64,000 bases of DNA from JAJPKK01 sp963844635 (GTDB lineage: Bacteria > Pseudomonadota > Alphaproteobacteria > Rhizobiales > Xanthobacteraceae), in NCBI GenBank assembly GCA_963844635.1, contig CAWJPD010000011.1, positions 310,001 to 374,000 on the forward strand, given 5' to 3'. Each line of letters opens with the position of its first letter. The stretch's first letter is position 1. The notes under the pieces are model-generated. The model searched no databases. It had not been told where the DNA came from and saw only the letters and a list, made by a program, of their open reading frames with translations. This document shows, piece after piece, positions 19,025 through 29,228 of the stretch. The position numbers were made by a program, and so were the translations under genes.

Positions 19025-21215
19025 ATGCCCGATCTTTTGCTGGAACTATTTTCGGAGGAGATTCCGGCACGCATGCAGGCGCGCGCGGTGGACGATCTGC
19101 GCCGCATGGTGACGGATCGCCTCGTCGACGCGGGACTGGTCTATGAAGCGGCTGCCGCCTTCGCAACACCACGCCGGCTCGCGCTCGCGGTGCGCGGCAT
19201 CCCTCTGCGCCAGCCTGACCTCACCGAGGAGAAGAAGGGGCCGCGGGTCGGCGCTCCCGACAATGCGGTGCAGGGTTTCCTGAAGAGCGCAGGACTGTCC
19301 TCGCTCGCTGAGGCCAAGATCCAGAAGGACCCGAAAAAGGGCGACTTCTATGTGGCGCTGATCGAAAAACCCGGACGCGAAGCCATCGACGTGCTTGCGG
19401 AAATGCTGCCGCTCGTCATCCGCACGTTTCCGTGGCCGAAATCGATGCGCTGGGGCGAGCGCTCGGCGCGTCCGGGCGCACTCGCCTGGGTGCGGCCGCT
19501 GCATGGCATCGTCGCGACCTTCGGCCCCGAGAGCGAGGAACCCGAAATGGTGCCGTTCTCGGTCGAGAGCATCGCGGCGGGGGACGCCACCCACGGCCAC
19601 CGTTTCATGGCGCCGGCCGCGATCCGCGTCCGCCGCTTCGAGGATTACGCAGCGAAGCTTGAACAGCGCCAAAGTCGTGATCGACCCGGCGCGCCGCCGC
19701 GACATCATCCTCACCGATGCGCGGAACCTCGCCTTCGCGCAGGGTTTTGCGCTTGTCGAGGACGAGGGATTGCTCGATGAAGTGGCCGGGCTCGTCGAGT
19801 GGCCGGTCGTGCTGATGGGCTCGTTCGATGCCGCCTTCCTCGACATGCCGCCCGAGGCGATCCGGGCCACCATCCGCGCCAACCAGAAGTGCTTCGTGGT
19901 GCGCGGGGCCGATACCGCGCTGGTGAACAAGTTTATTCTGGTCGCCAACATAGAAGCTGCCGATGGCGGTGCGGCGATCGTCGCCGGCAACGAGCGCGTC
20001 ATCCGCGCGCGGCTTGCCGACGCCAAGTTCTTTTACGAGACCGACCTGAAGACCCCACTGGAAGCGCGGCTGCCAAAATTCAAGGACATCGTTTTCCACG
20101 AAAAGTTCGGCACGCAATGGGAGCGCATCGAACGCATCGAGCGGCTCGCGGCCGCGATTGCCGGGCGCGTTGGCGCCGACCCTGAAAAAGCAAAGCGCGC
20201 CGCGCGGCTGTGCAAGGCCGATCTGCTCACCGAAATGGTCGGCGAATTTCCCGAGCTGCAAGGCCTGATGGGGAAATATTATGCGCAGGCGCAAGGCGAG
20301 GAGGAGGCCATCGCTCGCGCCTGCGAGGATCATTACAAGCCGAAAGGCCCGGACGACCTCGTGCCCGCCGATCCGGTGTCGATTGCCGTTGCGCTCGCCG
20401 ACAAGCTCGATACGCTCGTCGGGTTTTGGGCGATCGATGAAAAGCCGACCGGGAGCAAGGACCCTTATGCGCTGCGCCGCGCGGCGCTGGGCGTCATCCG
20501 CATCTGCCTCGACAATGCGTTGCGGCTTCGCCTCGCCGACACCGCGTCGCGTCATTTCGAGGAGGTGGATCGCGCAGTTGTCGCGGCGGAGACCCGAAAG
20601 GCGCAAGCCGCGAGCCGCGGCTTCACTGGCGGTGCCGCATCGGGGCGGTTGACGCGCGATTTCGGCGGCCGACGGGTCGATAGCCGCGCGGTCGATCTTC
20701 TCGCGTTCTTCGCCGACCGGCTGAAAGTTCAGCTCCGCGAGCAGGGAGCGCGGCATGACCTTGTCGACGCGGTGTTCGCGCTCGAAGGCGAGGACGATCT
20801 GGTCGTCATCGTGCGGCGCGTCGAGGCGCTGGGACAATTCCTCGACACCGAAGATGGCAAGAACCTTCTCGCCGGCTACAAGCGCGCAACCAACATCATC
20901 CGCATCGAGGAAAAGCGCGACAAGGCGGAATACACCCGCGAACCCTCGGCTGAACTGTTTCGGCAGGCGGAAGAGTGGGAGCTCGCCGCCGCGATCGACG
21001 CCGCGTCGGCAGAGGCCGGCGACGCGGTGGCGCGCGAGGATTTCGCCGCCGCCATGACCGCGATGGCAAAGCTTCGCCCGCATGTCGACGCCTTCTTCGA
21101 CAAGGTGACGGTGAACGTGGACGAGGCGGATTTGCGCGCGAACCGGCTGAGGCTGCTCAACCGCATCCGTGCTGCCACCCGCGCGGTCGCCGACTTTTCG
21201 CGGATTGAAGGCTGA
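19025..21215 (+). CDS. glyS: Glycyl-tRNA synthetase beta subunit, frameshifted
   Basis: Beta chain of the alpha2beta2 glycyl-tRNA synthetase, which binds tRNA(Gly). It starts MPDLLLELFSEEIPARMQ, the family's signature. One extra base near 19664 (GAAC-A-GCGCC) shifts the frame; removing it gives LERAKVVIDPARRRDIILTDA. The rest, including HEKFGTQWERIERI and the C-terminal DALR-like anticodon domain (NRLRLLNRIR), is intact to 21215. About 730 residues, normal. The enzyme is essential, so the break is almost surely a sequence error. The partner glyQ is not in the window. Confidence 0.92.
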
Positions 21216-21274
21216 ACCGAAATCATCCCTCGGCACTGCGCGTTCGTTAAGGCATCCGTGGATGAATATTCCTT

Positions 21275-21311
21275 ATCCTCCCCCGCTCCGCTTTGCTTCG
21301 CGAGGGAGGAT
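21275..21311. terminator. Hairpin after glyS (short GC-rich repeat)
   Basis: ATCCTCCC (21275-21282) pairs with GGGAGGAT (21304-21311). It is the short form of the GC-rich repeat, 60 bases past the glyS stop. No T run follows, so intrinsic termination is only possible, not shown. Confidence 0.4.
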
Positions 21312-21408
21312 AATCACCGACCGTGCGTGACCGACCGACGCGATCTCGCCCTGCGTGATATGAGTACGTATCATCCGGCTGGCTTGCCGCACGCGCGGAG
21401 GTGTCGCT

Positions 21409-22389
21409 ATGCTCAACAGACGTTCGCTGATCGGCCAAGTGGCCGCGGCTGCCGTTGTTTCGCCAGGCCGCGAAGCCGTCGCCCAACCCCCCGGGACCAC
21501 ATTGCTCAAGCGCACGCGCACGCCGACGCTGGAGATCGCCTACGAGGAAAGTGGGCCGGAAACCGGGCTTCCCGTGCTGTTGATGCACGGGTTCCCCTAT
21601 GACCCGCGCGCCTATGACGACGTGGTGCCACCGCTTGTTGCGTCCGGCTGCCGCACCATCGTGCCGTATCTGCGTGGTTATGGCGAAACGCAATTCCTTT
21701 CTGCGGAAACCCCGCGTTCCGGTCAGCAGGCAGCGCTCGGGCGCGATCTCCTCGATCTGATGGATGCGCTGCACGTGCCGAATGCGGTACTCGTCGGCTA
21801 TGACTGGGGCGGACGCGCAGCCTGCATTGTCGCGGCGCTATGGCCGGAACGGGTCCGCGGCCTCGTCACCGCGAATGGCTACAACATCCAGGACATCGCG
21901 GCCTCGAACAATCCGGCGCCGCCGGCGCAGGAGCATCGGCTGTGGTATCAGTACTATTTCCACACCGAGCGCGGCCGTGCCGGATTGGCGGCGAACCGGC
22001 GGGACTTCTGCAAACTGCTGTGGCAATTGTGGTCGCCGAACTGGAAATTCGATGACGCAACTTACCAGCGAACCGCAAAATCCTTCGACAATCCCGATTT
22101 TGTCGACGTTGTCATTCACTCCTATCGGCATCGTTACGGCTATGCGCCGAGCGATCCATCATACGACGGGGTCGAGCAGCGGCTTGCCGCACGGCCGCTG
22201 ATCTCGGTGCCGACGATCGCACTTCAAGGTGAAGGCGACGGGGTCGGACTGCCGGCGGCGTCGGCAACACACGCGCGCTTCTTTACCGGCTCATACCAAC
22301 GCCGGCTGATTCCGGTGATCGGGCACAATGTCCCGCAGGAAGCGCCGAAGGAGGTCGCTGCCGCAGTGCTCGAATTGCGCGCGGCTTGA
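21409..22389 (+). CDS. Exported alpha/beta hydrolase
   Basis: 326 residues with a twin-arginine-like N-terminus (MLNRRSLIGQVAAAAVV) and a GGAGG ribosome-binding site. The hydrolase core has the oxyanion motif LMHGFPYD, nucleophile elbow VGYDWGGRA with Asp as nucleophile, and a late PVIGHNVPQEAP His. An Asp nucleophile points to the haloalkane dehalogenase/epoxide hydrolase branch. Twin-arginine export would place it in the periplasm. Substrate unknown. Confidence 0.82.
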   Translation: MLNRRSLIGQVAAAAVVSPGREAVAQPPGTTLLKRTRTPTLEIAYEESGPETGLPVLLMHGFPYDPRAYDDVVPPLVASGCRTIVPYLRGYGETQFLSAETPRSGQQAALGRDLLDLMDALHVPNAVLVGYDWGGRAACIVAALWPERVRGLVTANGYNIQDIAASNNPAPPAQEHRLWYQYYFHTERGRAGLAANRRDFCKLLWQLWSPNWKFDDATYQRTAKSFDNPDFVDVVIHSYRHRYGYAPSDPSYDGVEQRLAARPLISVPTIALQGEGDGVGLPAASATHARFFTGSYQRRLIPVIGHNVPQEAPKEVAAAVLELRAA

Positions 22390-22397
22390 CAAGGCCA

Positions 22398-24162
22398 TCA
22401 ATGGACGTCGGTCGCCCGTGCAGTGCCGGCGCCTAGGCCGAGCGCCGTCGCCATAACGCGGAACACCGCGGTGTTGTCGATGCGGCCGTGAAAGAGGTCA
22501 GCGCCTGGGCCGCTTGCGGTCAGCACCACGTCGTCGGCGGCATGGACGTCGGCGCCAACCGCGAAAGGCAGGTTGCCGGTGCGGCGCGCCGCCCCCGGCA
22601 CGCAATTCTTCTCGTTGGCAACGAAGCCCCCCGGCGCGGGGGCGGCGGGCACATTCTCGCCGTCGAGAGAGGGATGGCCTGTGTCGCAATAGTCGGGGAA
22701 CGCTCCGAACACGAAGGCGAGACGCCGCGATACGTCGACGGTGGGCGGATAGCCATTGGTATTGGGCGGAGGATAGTTTGGCGGTTTCGACAACTGGTAG
22801 ACGCCAAGCTTGTCGCGAAGCTGCTGCCCCGGCCGATCGTCGTCATAGGTGCCGACGATAGAGACGGGATGAGCATGGTCGGCGACCACGATGATCAGCG
22901 TATCGTTGCGGGAAGTCGCAAAATCCTTTGCCAGCCGCACGGCATTGTCGAGCATGATGGTGTCGTAGACTGCGCGCTCCCAGTCGAGCGAGTGGGTGTA
23001 TTTGTCGATGCGGCCGGACTCCACCATCAGCACGAACCCGTTCGCGTTCCTTGACAGGATGTTCAGGGCGACGCGGACCTGATCCGTGAGGTCCGGCTGA
23101 TCGGGGAAGCTCGCCACCGTGCCTTTCTTGAGAAAGAAGCGGTCGAGCGCGCCGTCAATGTTCCCGGTATTGAACAGGCCAAGCAGCTTGTCCGCATTAC
23201 CGGCGCCTTCGAGCCTCGGTCCTTGTCGTGACGAGACGATAACCGGCTGCCTGGAACTTGCCGAGGTAATCGTCATCATCCCTGCGCTTCGAGCCGCTCG
23301 CGGAGCGCGGCAGAAAATTCGGCGAGCCGCCGCCCATCATGACTTCGGGCCGTACGTCGAAGAACATTTTCACGATATCGTTGTAGTCGGCGCGCTGACG
23401 GACATGGGCCACCATGCCGGCCGGCGTCGCATCCTCGATTTCCGCGGTGGTCACGACCCCGACCGCCATGGACCGCAGCCGCTTGACCAGTTCCGAGATC
23501 GTCTCGACCTTCGGATGCGCAAGCGGGTCCCGATTCTGCGCGCAATAGACCCCCATCGCATTGACGCAGGTCTTGTGGCCGGTCGTATAGGCACTCATGC
23601 TGTTGGCGCTGTCGGTTACCACCGAGTCCGTTCCCGAGGTCGAGACCAGCGCCATTGCGGGCATGTCATCCATCGCGAGATCGCCACCGTAGCGCCCTTC
23701 GACCAAACCCTTGGACAGGATGCGCGCCGCCGTGCGGTGCGCGATCGACATGCCGTCGCCGATGAACAGGATGACATTTTTCGCTCGGCTCGGCGGAGTG
23801 TCATAGACCTCCCACGTCACCGCCGCGTGCTGATTGCCCGAAGACGCCTCCACCCGATAACGTCCCGGTTTCGGCAGCATCGCGTTGCGGACCCAGAAGG
23901 CTGAACGGTCAGCGCCGTCTTCATGCGCGATGAAGGTTGCACCGCTGCCCAGCACCGCTTCCGCAGGCGCGCCGTCGATGGTGACGCGCACGGTTTCCTG
24001 CACCGGCGCGTCCGGGAACTCGACCTTCAAGTCGAACCGCGTGCCGGCGAGGATTTCGGCGCGGTCGATCGGATAAATGGTCTGCGCTTTCAGCGCGGCG
24101 GGCGCCATCAGGAAAACAGCAAGGCATAGGGGGATCGCGGCTCGCTTGATCATGAGTCCCAC
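22398..24162 (-). CDS. Alkaline phosphatase family protein, frameshifted
   Basis: PhoA-superfamily phosphomonoesterase, exported (signal peptide to about AALKAQ, residue 27). Metal Asp in FIGDGM (D136), nucleophile Ser185 in VTDSANSMS, and the later ADHAHP metal His. An N-terminal ~100-residue beta-type domain precedes the catalytic part. One extra base at about 23213 splits the gene; repaired, TELEGAGNADKLLGLFNTGN is continuous. About 587 residues. It is convergent with the alpha/beta hydrolase, 8 bases apart. Confidence 0.85.
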
Positions 24163-24345
24163 TTGAGCACCTCAAGAGCAAAGTCCTGCCGCCGACCGAC
24201 AATGTCACGCGGCGTCGGGTGAAACGGAGTCCGGTAGCAAAGCTGTGTGACGGCGCAAAGCGGCGACGCTCTGCCTAACCTAACCGGGGCTTTTCGTCGC
24301 CCCGAGCTTCGTGACCGATGCGCGCCAAAACGGGATGCGCTTAGG

Positions 24346-24367
24346 GTTCCCGCAACTTTTCGGGAAC
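24346..24367 (-). terminator. Hairpin just after the htpG stop
   Basis: Arms GTTCCCG and CGGGAAC around an 8-base loop, 3 bases beyond the htpG stop codon at 24371-24373. The loop and right arm resemble the end of module A of the palindromic family, so it may be a decayed copy reused as a 3' end. No long T run. Confidence 0.4.
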
Positions 24368-24370
24368 ACG

Positions 24371-26425
24371 CTAAGGCGCGACGCCGAGGCCGCGCATGAT
24401 CAATCGATTGAGCCGCGAGGTGAAGGCCGCCGGATCGGCAGGCGTTTCGCCGTCGAGGATTTGCGCCTCCTCCAGAAGGATTTGGGACAAATCCGTGACA
24501 TCGATCTCGCGGCCATCCGCCTTTGCCTGAGCCAGAGCCTTCAGCAGCGGATGCCGCAGGTTCAGTTCGAGGATCGGCTTCGCCGTCGGGGCAACCTGGT
24601 GGCGGGCTAGCATCCGTTCGAGCTCGCGGTCGGGTCCGCTCCCGCCGGCGACGAGGCAGGCCGGGCTGTCGGTGAGGCGCTGGGATACGCGCACGTCGCT
24701 GACGCGCTCGCCGAGCGCGAGCTTGATTGCCGCGACGATCATGGCCTCATCGAGAGCGCCGGCCGCTGCCGCGTCCTGCGGCTTGTCATTGGAGTCGAGC
24801 AGCGGCACGAGACGGAAATCGATCTCGCCCTGGCTCAGCGATTTGAGCGGCTTGCCATCGAAATCGAGCGATGCGGCGGTCCAGAACGCGTCGATCGGAT
24901 CGGTGAGCAACAGCACTTCGATGCCGCGGGCGCGCGCCGCCTCGAGCTTCGGGTTCGCCTTCAGGCGCTCGATACTGTCACCGACCAAGTAGTAGATTTC
25001 CGTCTGATTGAGCTTGAGATCGGCGACATACTGTTTGAGCGAGCGCATCTCGCCCGCGGTGGTGGAGAAGCGCGCGAGTCGCAGGAGTTGGTCCCGGCGC
25101 TCGTGGTCCTCGTAGAGACCTTCCTTCAGGACGCGTCCAAACGCCTTCCAGATTTTTGCAAAAGGCTTTTCGTCCTTGGCATCAGGCTCCTTGCCGGTTT
25201 CCTCCGCGGTTTTCTCCGGCTTGGCGTGCTGCGTGGCGCTGTCGCCCGATGGGACCGAGGCATCGGCGGCGTTGGCGTCGGCCGCCTCGCCGCGCTCGGC
25301 CTTGGCCGCGAGCTGCTCCAGCTCCGCGATCACGCGGCCCGTCAATGCTTTTCGGATCTGCGCAACCTGCGGATTGTTCTGCAACATCTCGCGCGAAATG
25401 TTGAGCGGCAGGTCCTCGCTGTCGACCACGCCCCGCATGAAGCGCAGATAGGGCGGAAGCAGCACGGCCTCCAGGGTGATGAACACGCGGCGGACATAGA
25501 GTTTCACGCGTCCTTTGCGCTCCGCCTCAAAGAGGTCGTAAGGCGGTATCGACGGCGCGAACAGCAGCGCCGCGTAGGATTGCCGCCCCTCGGCCCGGAA
25601 ATGCAGCGTCATCGCCGGCGCGTCGAAGCCGCCGGTGATGGTGCGGTAGGCCTCGATCTGGTCCTGCGGCTTGAGTTCGGATTTTTGGCGCTGCCAAGGC
25701 GCGCTCGCCGCATTGATCTGGCGCGTCGTCGTCGACTGGTTGTCCTCCTTGGTGACGAGCTCGATCGGGAACAGGATATGGTCGGAGTAGGTCCGCACGA
25801 TCCGCTCGATCTCGTAAGGCTCGAGGTAGCGCTTGGCCTCCTCTTTCAGGTGCAGCACGATCTCGGTGCCGCGCGAAACGCGGGCGGCGGCTTCGGCGCT
25901 GGCAGGCGCGATCTCGAACCCCACGCCGCCTGACGACGTCCAGGTGAAGGCCTCGGCGGTTCCCGCCCGGCGACTGGTCACCTCGATCCGGTCCGCCACC
26001 ATGAAGGCCGAATAAAAGCCGACCCCGAATTGCCCGATGAGGCCGGCGCCGTCCTTGGACTCGGCGAGGCGGGCCATGAAGGCGCGCGTCCCGGAACGGG
26101 CGACCGTGCCCAGATGATCGATCAGCTCCTGGCGCTCCATGCCGATGCCGTTGTCGGACACCGTCACCGTCCCGGCCGCCTTGTCCGGCGTGATGCGGAT
26201 CGCGAGCGGGCTGCCGTCAGTGATCAGCTCCGGCGCGGAGATCGCCTCGTAGCGCAGCCGGTCAAGAGCATCGGAGGCATTCGAAATCAACTCGCGCAAA
26301 AAAATGTCGGTCTCGGAATAGACCGAATGCACCATCAGCCGCAGGAGTTCTGCGACTTCGGCCTGGAAGGGATGGCTTTCGGCGCCGCTCGCGGGCGGGG
26401 CCACGTCGGTCTGCTCGGTGCTCAT
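24371..26425 (-). CDS. htpG: Molecular chaperone HtpG (Hsp90)
   Basis: ATP-dependent cytosolic chaperone. 684 residues from ATG at 26425 (MSTEQTDVAPP); the frame is also open upstream to 26506, but that part is repeat sequence. ATP site motifs: NASDALDRLRYEA, DNGIGM and GQFGVGFYSAFMV; middle domain FEAERKGRVKLYVRRVFI and EDLPLNISREMLQ. An Ala/Lys/Glu-rich insert (about residues 370-430) lies between middle-domain segments. The leader carries two tandem copies of the palindromic repeat, the first 24 bases from the start codon. Confidence 0.95.
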   Translation of the reverse strand: MSTEQTDVAPPASGAESHPFQAEVAELLRLMVHSVYSETDIFLRELISNASDALDRLRYEAISAPELITDGSPLAIRITPDKAAGTVTVSDNGIGMERQELIDHLGTVARSGTRAFMARLAESKDGAGLIGQFGVGFYSAFMVADRIEVTSRRAGTAEAFTWTSSGGVGFEIAPASAEAAARVSRGTEIVLHLKEEAKRYLEPYEIERIVRTYSDHILFPIELVTKEDNQSTTTRQINAASAPWQRQKSELKPQDQIEAYRTITGGFDAPAMTLHFRAEGRQSYAALLFAPSIPPYDLFEAERKGRVKLYVRRVFITLEAVLLPPYLRFMRGVVDSEDLPLNISREMLQNNPQVAQIRKALTGRVIAELEQLAAKAERGEAADANAADASVPSGDSATQHAKPEKTAEETGKEPDAKDEKPFAKIWKAFGRVLKEGLYEDHERRDQLLRLARFSTTAGEMRSLKQYVADLKLNQTEIYYLVGDSIERLKANPKLEAARARGIEVLLLTDPIDAFWTAASLDFDGKPLKSLSQGEIDFRLVPLLDSNDKPQDAAAAGALDEAMIVAAIKLALGERVSDVRVSQRLTDSPACLVAGGSGPDRELERMLARHQVAPTAKPILELNLRHPLLKALAQAKADGREIDVTDLSQILLEEAQILDGETPADPAAFTSRLNRLIMRGLGVAP

Positions 26426-26448
26426 GCCGCCGATCTCGCTCAGCTCGC

Positions 26449-26547
26449 GCATGATTCCGAAAAGGTGCGGACTTTTCGGACGAAGATCATGCGCCAAATC
26501 AAACACAACCGAGCGGGAGGCGGTTCAAGCTGAAACGCAGCCCGCTC
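26449..26547 (+). repeat. Modular palindromic repeat (A+C), tandem copy 1
   Basis: Module A (GCGCATGATTCCGAAAAG...CTTTTCGG) joined to module C (GAGCGGGAGGCG...CCCGCTC). It lies 24 bases upstream of the htpG start, so it is probably in the mRNA leader. A second copy follows directly. Confidence 0.8.
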
Positions 26548-26548
26548 C

Positions 26549-26635
26549 GCGCATGATTCCGAAAAGGTGCGGACTTTTCGGACGAAGATCACGCGCCAAA
26601 TAGGGAGGCGATTCCAATTGAACGCATCCCGCTCC
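26549..26635 (+). repeat. Modular palindromic repeat (A+C), tandem copy 2
   Basis: Direct repeat of 26449-26547 with a shortened junction between modules A and C. Ends with GCATCCCGCTC. Confidence 0.8.
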
Positions 26636-26763
26636 GGTGGGACAGGTGGGATATAGCGGACGATGGCGCCCGCGCAAGGCCGGGGCCGCAATGCAATTCG
26701 GCAGGAAAAGGCGAGGCGGGCGTTTTCGCGCCCGCCCCGTCCACGTCACGTGATTTGGAGAGA

Positions 26764-27542
26764 TTACTCGCCGTTGAAGACTTCCTTGAGGAAGCGCGGC
26801 AGTGCGGCCTTGTATTCGCGGTCGGCCCGCTGTTCATCGGCGTTCTGCGGGTTGGTGAAGGCGTGCTGCGCGCCGCTGTAGACTTCGACTCCCATTTCAC
26901 CTTGGCGGCGCGAAGCTGGTCGACCAGCAGATTGACCTCGGCGAGCGGCGCGACCGGGTCCTCGGCCCCGTGCAGAATGAGGACACGGCCCTTGATGTTC
27001 TTCGCCCGCTCGGGCTGGAAGTCGCGGAACGAGCCGTGCACGGAAACGATGCCGGCGACAGGCACACCGGTTTCGGCGAGCTCGACGGCAACGGTACCGC
27101 CGAAGCAGTAGCCGACGATGGCGAGCTTTGTCGGATCGACCATTGGGTTGGCCTTGAGCACGTCGAAGCCGGCGACGGAGCGCGCCCGCATCAGCGGCCG
27201 ATCCTTGTTGTAGATCACGGTCTGGGCCTGCATCTCCGGAACATCCTTCGGCACCACGCCCTTGCCAAAAATGTCTTCGGCGAACACGACGTAACCCATC
27301 TTTGCGACCATGTCGGAGTCGTTCATGATCTCCTCGGCCATGCCGGCGCGGCTGTGCGCCATCAGCACGCCGGGCCGCTTGCCCGAGAACGCGTCGTCAT
27401 AGACGAGATAGCCGGATAGCGCCGTATTGCCCTCCTTGTAGTCGACCCGCTGCTTCTTCAGCTCCGCATGGGCGGCCCCGGCGCCGAATGCGACTGCGAG
27501 CGCGGAGCTGCAAAGAACCGTGAGGACACGCGATGCTTTCAT
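26764..27542 (-). CDS. Exported dienelactone hydrolase family protein, frameshifted
   Basis: Secreted serine/cysteine hydrolase (signal peptide MKASRVLTVLCSSALAVAFGAG, cleavage near AHA-EL). Nucleophile elbow VGYCFGG has the Cys typical of dienelactone hydrolases; Asp in LHGAEDPVAP and His expected in SGAQHAFTN. A missing base near 26889 (TGGGA-GTC) breaks the frame just before that His. Repaired, the protein ends LPRFLKEVFNGE at 26764. About 259 residues, normal. Confidence 0.83.
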
Positions 27543-28035
27543 TTGATCCCTCCTCGTCGTGCTAAATGGTTATGCTTGGCATGAGGCCGACCCGGCCGCG
27601 GGGAAAGGCCACGCGCTTCCCTCGACGGCGCCATCCTACGGCAGCGGCGCGGGTGAGGGAACCCGGTCCCGGGCCGGGGCCCAGCGCGTTTGAACCGGTG
27701 GTGCGGTCCGACGGTCTGCCCAGCGAGGCTCCTCTCCTCGCGCCCCCCAACCGAGTAACGCATCACCGCATGTGGATCGTGCCGCGCCGCGGTGCCGACG
27801 CAATCCGGCCCTATTGCCCTTAACTGTTCTGTCGCCAACCCCGACCCTCGATTGTCATCGCCCGGCTCGACCGGGCGATCCAGGAACCACCGGAATGTCA
27901 TTTGAAACCAATGTTTCCCAATGCCACTCATGGGGTTGCTGGATGCCCCGCTTGAAGCGGGGCATGACAGCAAAGGGATGGAGCGTTCGTGCCAGAAAAC
28001 GAAGTGTTCCGAATCGACATATCTGGAGAGGTTAG
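27543..28035. other. Intergenic region with simple palindromes
   Basis: No gene seen. Contains the palindromes GCCCGGCTCGACCGGGC (27861-27877) and ATGCCCCGCTTGAAGCGGGGCAT (27942-27964), typical dispersed intergenic motifs. GGAGAGG at the right end serves the next gene. Confidence 0.45.
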
Positions 28036-28863
28036 ATGCGCGCTCCCCTTTTCTCCCGTTCGGCCATCATCCTCGCCGCCGGTCTTGGCTTGGCGCTGAC
28101 CTCCTCGTTCGCCACGGCGCAGACGCCGGGTCCGGACGGACCAAAACAGTCCGGCGAGGCGCGGCCCGCAATTACCCTCCCGATCTTTCCCGCGCCGAAA
28201 CCCTATGACCTCGTTCCGGTGACGTTGCCGCCTGCCTACAACGACCCGAGCTTTGAGGTATTCCGCAAGCAGCTTGGCGATGTGGCGCGGCGCAAGGACC
28301 GCCGTGCGCTCGGAAATCTCGTGGTCGCGCGCAACTTCTTCTGGGTCGGCGAGCAGGGCGATCGTGCCAACCGGCGAAAGAGCGGCATCGACAATCTCGC
28401 TGCTGCCCTCGAACTCGACGCCAAGGATGGCGGCGGATGGCAGGCGCTTGAGGAAGCCGCCCGCGATCCCACGCTGGAACAGTTCACCGACCGCAAGGGC
28501 GTGTTGTGCGCGCCGGCAAACCCCACCTATGACGAACGCGCCGCCGACCAGGTCGCCAAGCAGACCGATACCGAACCCGACGACTGGGGGTATCCGAACA
28601 AGGCCGGCATCGAGGTGCGCGAGGCGCCGCGGCCCGACGCGGCGATCATCGAAAAGCTTGGTTTGAACCTCGTTCGCGTGATTTCCGACGACGCCCCACC
28701 CGGCGCGTCACCTCGCGACTCCGACTACCTTCGCATCGTGACGCCATCCGGCAAGGTCGGCTACATCAACGAATCCGACCTGTCCTCACTCAACCCCGAA
28801 CAAGTCTGCTACGCCAAAGAGGGCACCAGCTGGAAGATTGCCGGCTTCATCGGCGAGCAGTAA
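28036..28863 (+). CDS. Secreted SH3-domain protein
   Basis: 275 residues. Signal peptide to about SFATAQ (residue 29), then a proline-rich segment. A C-terminal bacterial SH3-like domain (about 190-260) shows the usual pattern VREAPRPDAAIIEKLGLNLVRV ... YLRIVTPSGKVGYINESDL. Such domains often bind the cell wall. GGAGAGG precedes the ATG. Exact role unknown. Confidence 0.75.
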   Translation: MRAPLFSRSAIILAAGLGLALTSSFATAQTPGPDGPKQSGEARPAITLPIFPAPKPYDLVPVTLPPAYNDPSFEVFRKQLGDVARRKDRRALGNLVVARNFFWVGEQGDRANRRKSGIDNLAAALELDAKDGGGWQALEEAARDPTLEQFTDRKGVLCAPANPTYDERAADQVAKQTDTEPDDWGYPNKAGIEVREAPRPDAAIIEKLGLNLVRVISDDAPPGASPRDSDYLRIVTPSGKVGYINESDLSSLNPEQVCYAKEGTSWKIAGFIGEQ

Positions 28864-29003
28864 GCCGGCGCCGGTTCAATCAGCAAAGGTGTTTCCGGCG
28901 GCCCGAATCTCGTGCGCTCGAAGCCGGCTGCGATCCGACATCGCGGGCTGGAACCAGACCGCGAGGAGACACGTTGAGCGGAGGCTCAAAGGGAGTTCCG
29001 CTC

Positions 29004-29228
29004 ATGAAGCAGTTGTTTGGGTGCGCCGTCATTGTGGCGGCAATCATTGGCGCTTCCGCGCCCGCCGAGGCGAAAGGATGTATCAAAGGCGCCATAATCG
29101 GTGGCATTGCTGGCCACTTTGCCGGCCATCATGGCACTGCGGGCGCCGCCGCCGGATGCGTTATTGGCCACCATGAAGCCAACAAGCCCCGCCCGAATAC
29201 ATCCCAGAATACGTCGGGCCGCAGCTGA
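29004..29228 (+). CDS. Small exported glycine-zipper protein
   Basis: 74 residues from ATG at 29004, with GGGAG 8 bases upstream. Signal peptide MKQLFGCAVIVAAIIGASAP ending at AEA. The mature part has a glycine-zipper pattern (GAIIGGIAGHFAGHHG) as in small membrane-associated proteins. Function unknown. Confidence 0.6.
   Translation: MKQLFGCAVIVAAIIGASAPAEAKGCIKGAIIGGIAGHFAGHHGTAGAAAGCVIGHHEANKPRPNTSQNTSGRS

Noticed and set aside
26449..26635. Tandem direct repeat as a possible attachment site or IS scar
   Set aside because: Both units belong to the palindromic family and no integrase, tRNA or IS gene is near.
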